Shown in pieces: positions 31,662 to 46,881 of a stretch of 49,045 nt of DNA. Under the pieces are notes generated by a model. It saw only the letters and a program-made list of their open reading frames with translations. It was not told where the DNA came from and did no database searches. Every line of letters begins with the position of its first letter. Within the stretch, counting starts at the first letter, position 1. The translations under genes and the position numbers were made by a program. The DNA is taken from NCBI GenBank assembly GCA_011526095.1, contig WYBA01000211.1:1-49045 (forward strand). Direction: 5' to 3'. The DNA comes from Myxococcales bacterium. Its GTDB lineage: Bacteria > Myxococcota_A > Polyangia > Haliangiales > Haliangiaceae.

Positions 31662-33448
31662 CGCGGTCCGGGAGCTCCGGGCGCTCCGGGCGCTCCGGGA
31701 GCCTGCGGTCTGGGCTTGAACGGGTTGTCCTCGAGATCGCCGCTGCCGCCGCCGCCCGTCCCGGCCGACGTGCCCGCGCTGGTCCCGGCCGACGTCCCGC
31801 CGCCCGTCCCCGCGGCCGTCCCGCCGCCGGTCCCCGCGCGCTTGATCACCTTCTTCTGCTGTCCGGCCTTGGTCTTCGTCATCCGCACGCGGACCGGGTC
31901 GTCGGCCGAGTCGTGGGTGCGGTCGACCAGCGGCCGGATGACGACGCGGCCGTCGTCGTGCTTGTCGAGCACCGCGATCAGCTCGATCTTCTCGCTGTCG
32001 AGCTGCGCCGCGTACGCCAGCGGCGTGCGGCCGAGCTCGCGATCGCCCTCGTACAGCATCGCGCCCGACGGCGTCGTGTCGATCCAGATCGTGACGACCT
32101 CGACCTTGGGCTGCGGCGGCGCCGCGTCGATCGCCATCGCCGGCGCCGCGTCGATCACCATCGCGGCGACGCCGGCGTCGATCGGGCCCTTGCCCGGCTG
32201 CTCGCTGCTGCCCATCGTCAGCGACACGGTGATCACCACCGCCGCGACGATGATCGACAGCCCGGCCACCCACGCCAGCCCGCGCAGCCCGCCGCGCGCG
32301 GCGGGGCGGCGCGGCGCGACGATCCGCCGGCGGTGCGTCGATCGCAGCGGGTCCTCGAGCAGCGCGGTCAGGTCCGCGAGCAGCTCGTCGGTCGACTGGT
32401 AGCGGCGGTCCTTGTCCTTGTCGATCGCGCGCAGGACGATCGCCTCGAACTCCTCGGACAGCTCGGGGCGGATCTGGCGCGGCCGCACCGGCTCGTCGTT
32501 GAGCACCTGCGAGATCACGCTCAGGTAGTTCGTGCCGCTGAACGGCACGCGGCCGGTGGCGAGCTCGTACATGATCACGCCGAGCGCGTAGATGTCGATC
32601 CGGGCATCGAGCGCGTCGTCGCCGCGCGCCTGCTCCGGCGACATGTACAGCGGCGTGCCGAGCACCATGCCGGTCTGGGTCAGCCGCGGCGAGTCCTCGC
32701 CCTCGCCGGTGTTGCGCAGCGACTTCGAGATGCCGAAGTCCACGACCTTGACGAAGTCCTTCTCCTTGCGGCGGAGCAGGAACACGTTCTCCGGCTTGAC
32801 GTCGCGGTGGACGACGCCCTTGGCGTGCGCGGCGCCGAGCGCCGAGGCGATCTGGTGGGCGATCTGGAGGATCCGCGGCTCCGGCAGGTGGCCCTCGCGC
32901 GCCAGGCACTCGGCCAGCGACTCGCCCTCGAGGAACTCCATCACGACGAACGTCCGGCCGTCGGACGTCTGGCCGAAGTCGGTGATGTCGATGATGTGCT
33001 CGTGGCCGATCGACGAGGCGAGCCGCGCCTCCTGCTCGAGCCGCGCCACGACCTGCTCCTTCTTGGCGTACTTGTCGAGCAGGACCTTGACCGCGACGCG
33101 CTTGCCGATCAGCGTGTGCGTCGCCTCGTAGACCGCGCCCATGCCGCCCTGGCCGATCTTCTTGGTGATCTGGTAGCGGCCGAGCAGCGTCGTGTTGAGC
33201 AGGTAGTCGCCCTCGACGTCGCCGCCGGTGGCGCGGACGTCGGGCTCGGTGTGCGAGTGATCGCCCGCGTGATCCGCGCTGGCCTTCATCGCCATCGCGG
33301 TGTCGGCGGCGCCCATCACGACCGAGTCGCCCGCGCCGTCCGAAGCCCGGACGACCACGCGGCCCGGCGTGAGCGCGGGCGTGCGCGCCACCCCGGGGCT
33401 GGACCCCGAGGGCGAGGTGCGCCCGTCGTCTCCCGGTCCGTCGGTCAT
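31658..33448 (-). CDS. Ser/Thr protein kinase with transmembrane and PEGA segments
   Basis: This is a 596-residue Hanks-type kinase. It has an N-terminal ~88-residue linker, then a kinase domain (about 91-365) with GQGGMGAVYEA, K121, HRDVKPEN (H214-D216), DFG (237-239) and the activation-loop end GTPLYMSPEQARG, all intact. One membrane helix follows (about 390-411, WVAGLSIIVAAVVITVSL). The extracytoplasmic part holds a PEGA-like domain (IWIDTTPSGAMLYEGDRELG) and a Gly/Thr/Pro-rich tail. I chose ATG 33448 because GGAG lies 8 nt upstream. It is coupled by overlap to the PEGA/TPR gene. A TTGACA-17-TACCAT promoter stands directly upstream, with a G9 run in the spacer. Confidence 0.93.
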   Translation of the reverse strand: MTDGPGDDGRTSPSGSSPGVARTPALTPGRVVVRASDGAGDSVVMGAADTAMAMKASADHAGDHSHTEPDVRATGGDVEGDYLLNTTLLGRYQITKKIGQGGMGAVYEATHTLIGKRVAVKVLLDKYAKKEQVVARLEQEARLASSIGHEHIIDITDFGQTSDGRTFVVMEFLEGESLAECLAREGHLPEPRILQIAHQIASALGAAHAKGVVHRDVKPENVFLLRRKEKDFVKVVDFGISKSLRNTGEGEDSPRLTQTGMVLGTPLYMSPEQARGDDALDARIDIYALGVIMYELATGRVPFSGTNYLSVISQVLNDEPVRPRQIRPELSEEFEAIVLRAIDKDKDRRYQSTDELLADLTALLEDPLRSTHRRRIVAPRRPAARGGLRGLAWVAGLSIIVAAVVITVSLTMGSSEQPGKGPIDAGVAAMVIDAAPAMAIDAAPPQPKVEVVTIWIDTTPSGAMLYEGDRELGRTPLAYAAQLDSEKIELIAVLDKHDDGRVVIRPLVDRTHDSADDPVRVRMTKTKAGQQKKVIKRAGTGGGTAAGTGGGTSAGTSAGTSAGTGGGGSGDLEDNPFKPRPQAPGAPGAPGAPGPR

Positions 33449-33464
33449 CGGCTTGGCTCCGACG

Positions 33465-33493
33465 ATGGTAGGCCCCCCCCCTACCCCTGTCAA
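33465..33493 (-). promoter_or_regulatory. Promoter of the kinase gene with a G9 tract in the spacer
   Basis: On the minus strand TTGACA (33488-33493) and TACCAT (33465-33470) are exactly 17 bp apart. Nine consecutive G (33473-33481) lie in the spacer. Slippage in this run would change the spacer length and hence promoter strength. Confidence 0.65.
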
Positions 33494-33574
33494 ACCCCGC
33501 TCCCCGACGACGCTCGTGAAGATCACGTGAGGCCCGCGCGCGCGATGAACCCACATCTGCCCACGCCGCTCGGG

Positions 33575-33580
33575 TAAGCT
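33575..33580 (+). promoter_or_regulatory. Putative -10 box (TAAGCT) before the ArfB-like gene
   Basis: TAAGCT ends 8 nt before the ATG at 33589, which has no ribosome site. This is the same leaderless pattern as before argH. Confidence 0.3.
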
Positions 33581-33588
33581 GGCGGCTG

Positions 33589-34029
33589 ATGGCCGTCGAC
33601 GATGATCTGCGCGTGACCGACGCGATCGTGATCCCCGCGACCGAGCTGACCTGGCAGTTCGCGCGCTCGGGCGGGTCCGGCGGCCAGAACGTCAACAAGG
33701 TCGAGTCGAAGGCCGAGCTGCGGTGGACGCCGGGCGGCTCGCGGGCCCTCGCCGGGCTCGACGACGACACCCGGGCGTGGGTCCTGTCACGCCTCGCCCC
33801 GAAGCTGACCAAGGACGGCGAGCTGATCGTCATCTCGACGCTCACCCGTGACCAGATCCGCAACCGCGGCGACGCCGCGCTCAAGCTGATCAGCATCGTG
33901 CTGGCGGCGCTCGCGCGACCCAAGAAGCGCCGGGCGACGAAGCCGTCGCGCCGCGCCAACCAGCGCCGGATCGCGGAGAAGAAGAAGCGCGGCGAGATCA
34001 AGCGGACGCGCAGCGGCCGCGACGACTGA
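33589..34029 (+). CDS. arfB: ArfB/YaeJ-like peptidyl-tRNA hydrolase (RF1-type GGQ domain)
   Basis: This is a 146-residue protein. The release-factor catalytic GGQ is at 31-33 within FARSGGSGGQNVNKVESKAELRW (read in two parts). A C-terminal tail is very rich in Lys/Arg (KKRRATKPSRRANQRR, KKKRGEIKRTR), as in ArfB, whose basic tail enters the mRNA channel of stalled ribosomes. It frees nascent chains from non-stop ribosomes independently of stop codons. The absence of a codon-recognition domain separates it from RF1/RF2. It stands alone, divergent from the kinase. Confidence 0.9.
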   Translation: MAVDDDLRVTDAIVIPATELTWQFARSGGSGGQNVNKVESKAELRWTPGGSRALAGLDDDTRAWVLSRLAPKLTKDGELIVISTLTRDQIRNRGDAALKLISIVLAALARPKKRRATKPSRRANQRRIAEKKKRGEIKRTRSGRDD

Positions 34030-34072
34030 CGTTTGCCACATCGATCCGTTCCGCGCCGGCCACCCGCAGGAC

Positions 34073-35197
34073 ATGGCAGCAAGACCTCCCGTGAGCGTGA
34101 GCGGCGGAGCGTGGCGAGCGGTCACCCTGGGCGTGCTGATGACGGGCCTCGCGGCGTGCGACGACGCGCCCGTCGCCGACCCGCAGACCTACTGCGAGGG
34201 CTCGGCGATCGCCGAGAACGTCGCGCCCGGTCCGCTCGTCGACGTCGTCGTCGTCGTGTCGGACGCGGCGTCGATGGCGCCGTACCGCGAGCCGCTGCTC
34301 GCGCACCTCGCCGCGCTCGGCGCGGCGGCGGACACGCTCGGCACCGGGCCGCTGCTCCACCTCGCCGTCGTCGGCGACGACAGCGGCCGGTTCACGACGA
34401 CCCCGCAGGTCGAGGGCTGCGCGCCGCCCGACGACGACTTCGCCGCGTCGTACGAGCAGCCGTGGTTCCGGTGCGACGACGGCGAGCGTTGCCCCGAGCG
34501 GAACTTCGAGGGCGACCTCGCCGAGGTCGTGCCGTGCCTCGGCGCGGTGCCGGCGACCGGCGACGCGCCGGTGGCGCTGCTAGACCGGCTCGACCGCGCG
34601 CTCGGCGACGACAACCCGGCCGCGGCCACGTTCCTGCGGCCCGACGCGGCGCTGGTCGTGATCGTGATCTCCGCCGACGACGACGCCTCGACGGAGGCCC
34701 CCGCGGCCTACGCCGAGCGGCTGCGCGCGACCCGCGCGGGCGCCGCCCCGGTGTACGCAGCGATCGTCGGGCCAAAGGACGCGCCGCGGCTCGACGCGCT
34801 CCGCGCGGCGTTCGAGGGTTCCTCCCGCGACGAGATCTCCGGCGGCGCGTGGGACGGCCCCGTCCAGGCGCTCGAGGCGACCACGAAGTCGGACCTGCTG
34901 CTCGCCGGGTGCCTGCCGGTCGGCGCCGTGCTCGACCTCGACATCGCGACGCCGGGCCTGCAGCACGACTGCGTCGCGACCGAGGTCGACGCGCAGACCG
35001 GCGTCGAGGGTGCGGTGATCCCGCCGTGCGAGCTCGCGCCCGACGGCCGGCCGGCGGCGACGACCCCGCTGCCGTGCTTCCGCCTGCGCGAGCCCGTCGA
35101 GTGGGAGCGCAGCGTCGGCTGCGAGCACATGGCGATCATCGAGCGCGCGCAGTGGCCCCACCCGCGGGGCCAGGTCCACTGCGCGTGCGAGCCCTAG
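34073..35197 (+). CDS. Cysteine-rich VWA-like lipoprotein
   Basis: This is a 374-residue lipoprotein (lipobox TGLAACDD). The fold order resembles a von Willebrand A domain: VDVVVVVSDAASM at the first strand, LHLAVVGDDSGRF at the second and ALVVIVISADDDAS at the fourth. The metal-site DxSxS is degenerate (DAAS). Many cysteines (TYCEG, EGCAPP, FRCDDGERCPE, VPCLG, AGCLP, HDCVA, PPCEL, LPCFR, VGCEH, VHCACEP) indicate extensive disulphides. The function is probably surface binding. The ATG at 34073 gives a proper signal. It ends in TAG immediately followed by the stop of the convergent Fic gene. Confidence 0.75.
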   Translation: MAARPPVSVSGGAWRAVTLGVLMTGLAACDDAPVADPQTYCEGSAIAENVAPGPLVDVVVVVSDAASMAPYREPLLAHLAALGAAADTLGTGPLLHLAVVGDDSGRFTTTPQVEGCAPPDDDFAASYEQPWFRCDDGERCPERNFEGDLAEVVPCLGAVPATGDAPVALLDRLDRALGDDNPAAATFLRPDAALVVIVISADDDASTEAPAAYAERLRATRAGAAPVYAAIVGPKDAPRLDALRAAFEGSSRDEISGGAWDGPVQALEATTKSDLLLAGCLPVGAVLDLDIATPGLQHDCVATEVDAQTGVEGAVIPPCELAPDGRPAATTPLPCFRLREPVEWERSVGCEHMAIIERAQWPHPRGQVHCACEP

Positions 35198-35995
35198 CTA
35201 CGCCCGCTTGCGGCGGCGCGGCGCGGCCTTGTCGGCCTCGTCGTAGACCTTGAGCTCGGACTCGGCGGTGGTCTGGACCGCCTCGAGGTACAGCGACAGC
35301 AGGCCGACGTGGTCGCCGCGGAGCGCCTCGTAGTAGCGCTGCCGATCGATCGAGTGGATGATCGCGATCGGGTAGCCGGCCTCCTCGAACATCATGTTGC
35401 ACACGATGCGCGCGGTGCGGCCGGTCTCCTTCGCCCACGGGAAGATCTGCATCAGCTTGAAGTGCAGCGTCGCGGCGCGCTCGAACACGTGGAGCTGGCG
35501 CGTCGCCGGCTCCTCGATCCACTCGCCGAGCTTGCGCATCGCGAGCTGGATCTTCTCGGGCGGCGCGATGTCGTGGTAGTAGAGCCGGTGCAGCGGGTTC
35601 TCCTTGCGGTACGGCAGGCCCTTGGCCTTCTCGTCCGGTGAGAGCATCCCGTAGAGGTCGCGCACCGTGTCGAGCTTGAGCGGCTTCTTCTTGTTGCCCG
35701 CCCACTCCGACGCGGTGTTGCACGCGTCGTTGAACCGCTTGATCTCCTCGTAGGCCGGGATCAGCGACGGATCGCTGATGATGCTCGGATCGATCGCGGC
35801 CTTGATCTCGCTGTAGCTGAGCACCTCGCCCTCGAGCGCGGCGTCGTGGTGGATCAGCGAGATCCGAAGGCGCAGCGCGAACTCGTTCCGGAGCGAAGGA
35901 GCGATTCCCGTCGAACGCGCGCGCCACTGCTGCACGACCCGCTCGACCTCGACATAGCGAGCATCGATGTCTTCGGTTTCCTTGTACCTAAGCAC
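35198..35995 (-). CDS. Fic-fold protein with a degenerate catalytic motif
   Basis: This is a 265-residue protein matching the Fic/DOC fold. The active-site motif HPFxDGNGRxxR is replaced by FPWAKETGRTAR (185-196): the catalytic His is Phe, and the Asp and GN are changed, while Gly-Arg and the second Arg remain. An inhibitory-helix-like ALEGE (53-57) is kept. Classical AMP transfer is therefore unlikely unless the chemistry differs. The start is GTG 35995, set by AGGAAGA upstream and by a strong promoter (36035-36063). Local sequence upstream is poorer in GC than its surroundings. The gene is divergent from the cell-wall cluster. Confidence 0.8.
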   Translation of the reverse strand: MLRYKETEDIDARYVEVERVVQQWRARSTGIAPSLRNEFALRLRISLIHHDAALEGEVLSYSEIKAAIDPSIISDPSLIPAYEEIKRFNDACNTASEWAGNKKKPLKLDTVRDLYGMLSPDEKAKGLPYRKENPLHRLYYHDIAPPEKIQLAMRKLGEWIEEPATRQLHVFERAATLHFKLMQIFPWAKETGRTARIVCNMMFEEAGYPIAIIHSIDRQRYYEALRGDHVGLLSLYLEAVQTTAESELKVYDEADKAAPRRRKRA

Positions 35996-36034
35996 GCGTT
36001 CTTCCTATGGTTTCAGATCTTGAACAGCCCGCGC

Positions 36035-36063
36035 ATACTAGCCAACGCGTTCTCACTCGTCAA
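36035..36063 (-). promoter_or_regulatory. Sigma70-type promoter of the Fic gene
   Basis: On the minus strand TTGACG (36058-36063) and TAGTAT (36035-36040) are separated by exactly 17 bp. The predicted leader to the GTG at 35995 is about 33 nt and contains AGGAAGA. Confidence 0.75.
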
Positions 36064-36109
36064 GGAACCGATTCCGCCACACATGAACATAGGAACAGGC
36101 GTGCAGGTG

Positions 36110-36161
36110 TTCAACTATCTAGAAATGTTGAAAAGTTGCCCCGCGCCACGCCACCTTCTTA

Positions 36162-36164
<3 letters not shown>
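36110..36164 (+). promoter_or_regulatory. Inverted repeat and putative promoter of the dcw cluster
   Basis: TTCAAC (36110-36115) and GTTGAA (36127-36132) form an inverted repeat with an 11-nt spacer, a plausible operator. TTGCCC (36136-36141) and TTAATG (36159-36164) are 17 bp apart and could be the -35 and -10 boxes. If so, transcription starts downstream of the ATG at 36162 and the GTG at 36180 would be the real rsmH start. Confidence 0.4.
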
Positions 36165-37171
<1,007 letters not shown>

Positions 37172-37175
<4 letters not shown>

Positions 37176-37557
37176 CCCACCCCGACGCCGACGCGCCTCG
37201 CCGCAGCCTGTCCCGCACCTACCACCTGCTGCGGTCGGCGTGGGCGCCCGCGCCCGGCGTCGCCAACGCGATCGTGATCATGGTGCTGATCGCGTCGGTG
37301 GCGACGTCACTGGCGATCGCCCACGTCGGCAAGCGCCACGACGTCGTGCGGCTCGGCTACGAGCTGTCGCGCGAGACCGACCGGCTCGAGCGGCTGCGCG
37401 AGCGCCACCGCGCGCTCGGCGTCGAGCTCGCGACGCTGACCCACCCCGAGCGGCTGCGCGAGCTGGCGACGCGCCTGGGGATGGTGCCGGCGCCGGCCGA
37501 CCAGATCCGCGTCGTGCCGGCGTCGCGCGCGATGGCCGCCGCGCCCGAGGAGCGGCC

Positions 37558-37561
<4 letters not shown>
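37172..37561 (+). CDS. ftsL: Cell division protein FtsL
   Basis: This is a 129-residue bitopic membrane protein. A ~37-residue cytoplasmic part is followed by one membrane helix (VIMVLIASVATSLAIAHV) and a periplasmic leucine-zipper-like coiled coil (LGYELSRETDRLERLRERHRAL, in parts). FtsL sequences are poorly conserved; the identification rests on size, topology and its position between rsmH and ftsI. It links the FtsQLB complex to the septal synthase FtsWI. It overlaps both neighbours by 4 nt. Confidence 0.88.
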
Positions 37562-39672
<2,111 letters not shown>

Positions 39673-39739
39673 TCCGACGCGGGTCGCCGGCTTGCCACCG
39701 GGATGGAAATCGGGGAGTCTGCGCGTTCTTCACGGCCCC

Positions 39740-45170
<5,431 letters not shown>

Positions 45171-45174
<4 letters not shown>

Positions 45175-46406
45175 TCACCGAGCGGTTCGGCAGCGACGTC
45201 GACGCGCGCCCCGCGCCGGCGCTGGCGACCCAGGCGCCCGCGGTGGAGGTGCCGGAGCGCGCCTACGATCTGTGGCTGCTCGGCGCGGTGCTGGCGCTGC
45301 TGTCGATCGGCACGGTCGCGATCTACGCCTCGACCGCGACGTTCGCGGGGCAGCGGTTCGGCGACGCCTCGTACTTCCTCGACCGCCAGATCGTGTTCCT
45401 CGGCCTGGGCGGGTTCGCGCTGTGGTTCGGCGCGTCGTTCGACTACCGCCGGCTCTACCGGCTGACCTACCCGCTGCTGCTCGGCTCGCTCGCGCTGCTC
45501 GCGGTGACGCTGGCGATGCCGCCGCTCAACGGCGCGCGGCGGTGGATCTTCCTCGGGCCGGTGACGGTGCAGCCGGTCGAGCTGGCCAAGCTCGCGCTCG
45601 TGACCTACCTGGCCTACTCGCTCCGCCGCAAGGAGGAGAAGGTCAAGTCGTTCACCGTCGGGTTCGTCCCGCACCTCGTCGTGTGCGGCCTGATGATGGG
45701 CCTCTTGCTGCTGCAGCCGGACCTCGGCTCGTCGCTGATCCTCGGCGCGACGACGCTGACGATGCTGTTCGTCGCCGGCGCGCGCGTCTCGTACATCGTG
45801 CTGTCGGTGCTCGCCGCCGCGCCGATCGCCTACCACCTCGTCGTCGGGACGCCGTGGCGCATGCAGCGGTTCCTGGCCTACTTCAACCCCGAGGCGTTCT
45901 CGCACCAGGAGGCCTACCAGTTCCTCCAGGCGCGGCTCGCGATGGGATCGGGCGGGCTCACCGGCGTCGGCCTCGGCGAGAGCAAGCAGTCGCTCGGCTA
46001 CATGCCCGAGGGCCACAACGACTTCATCATGGCGCCGATCGGCGAGGAGCTCGGGTTCGTCGGCGTCGCCGTCGTGCTCGCGCTGTTCGTGCTGCTGCTG
46101 TGGCGCGGCGTCCGCGCCGCCCTCGGCGCGCGCGACATCTTCGGCGGCTACCTCGCGTTCGGCATCACGATGATGTTCGCGCTCCAGGCGCTGCTCAACG
46201 TCGGCGTCGTCCTCGGCGTCGTCCCCAACAAGGGCATCACCCTGCCGCTCGTCAGCTACGGCGGCACCTCGCTCGTGCTCACGATGTTCCTGATCGGCCT
46301 CATCCTCAACGTCGGCCGCCGCCCCGTCTTCGGCGCCCGCGACGAGGCCGACGCCGCGATCCCGCTGATCAAGCGCAAGCGGATGCGCGTCCGCGTCGCG
46401 GTCTGA
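45171..46406 (+). CDS. ftsW: Septal peptidoglycan glycosyltransferase FtsW (SEDS family)
   Basis: This is a 411-residue inner-membrane SEDS protein with about ten helices and a ~30-residue cytoplasmic N-terminus. Landmarks are NGARRWIFLGPVTVQPVELAKLALV (in parts), LLQPDLGSSLI, the periplasmic loop PEGHNDFIMAPIGEELGF, and KGITLPLVSYGGTSLV. It polymerises lipid II at the septum together with FtsI of this cluster. The ATG at 45171 overlaps the murD stop. It is the last dcw gene here: murG, murC and ftsQAZ do not follow. Confidence 0.96.
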
Positions 46407-46408
46407 GC

Positions 46409-46440
46409 GCGAGCGCGTCGCGGCGCGCCGCCGCGCTCGC
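46409..46440 (+). terminator. Hairpin directly after ftsW
   Basis: GCGAGCGCG (46409-46417) and CGCGCTCGC (46432-46440) form a 9-bp stem with a 14-nt loop. It starts 3 nt after the ftsW stop. No T-tract follows, so it is a weak terminator candidate. Confidence 0.4.
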
Positions 46441-46455
46441 ACGGCGAGGTGCGCC

Positions 46456-46869
46456 CTACGTCACCGGCGGCGCGGGCACGGTCGGCCTTCCAGGTCCGGC
46501 GACGAAGCCTTCCTCCGCCGACATCGGCGAGTCCGCATCGAACCAGAAGTGGAGCAGCTCCTCGTAGAGCTCCTCGTAGGTGCGAAGCTCACGGCGGTAC
46601 ATCTCCGGCGGTCCAGGGATGCGGTATGCGAACGAGACGTAGATGACGCCGTCCATGATCGTCACGTCGAGCCCAGGTCCATCGACCTCGATCGGCGCTG
46701 ACTCCATCGACTCCAGCCAGCTCGTACGCGCTCTGGGGATTCGATTCCCGGGCGTCGAGGGGAGAAGCCACACGCCCATCTTCGTCACGCCCTCGTACGT
46801 GTGGACCACGCACATGAACCCGAGCGCCCGCATCCGGTCCACCAGAGCTTCCAAGGTCATTGCGGTCAC
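46456..46869 (-). CDS. Small acidic protein, candidate immunity protein for the RHS toxin
   Basis: This is a 137-residue soluble protein with no signal peptide or membrane segment. It is acidic and has a mixed alpha/beta pattern (LEALVDRMRALGFMCVV, KMGVWLLPS, GLDVTIMDGVIYVSFAY, then the helix YEELYEELLHFW). I recognise no family. The GTG at 46869 is chosen because AAGGAGG stands 6 nt upstream. It begins 12 bp after the RHS stop codon on the same strand. This is the standard position of the cognate immunity gene in RHS polymorphic-toxin loci, and the function is inferred from that position alone. Confidence 0.7.
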   Translation of the reverse strand: MTAMTLEALVDRMRALGFMCVVHTYEGVTKMGVWLLPSTPGNRIPRARTSWLESMESAPIEVDGPGLDVTIMDGVIYVSFAYRIPGPPEMYRRELRTYEELYEELLHFWFDADSPMSAEEGFVAGPGRPTVPAPPVT

Positions 46870-46881
46870 AGAGTACCTCCT

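Noticed and set aside
27897..32402. 1501-residue open frame on the plus strand opposite the molybdopterin oxidoreductase, PEGA and kinase genes
   Set aside because: The protein is a low-complexity Arg/Ala/Glu/Val mixture with no family motifs, while the minus strand encodes clear enzymes. It is an antisense shadow of high-GC codon bias.
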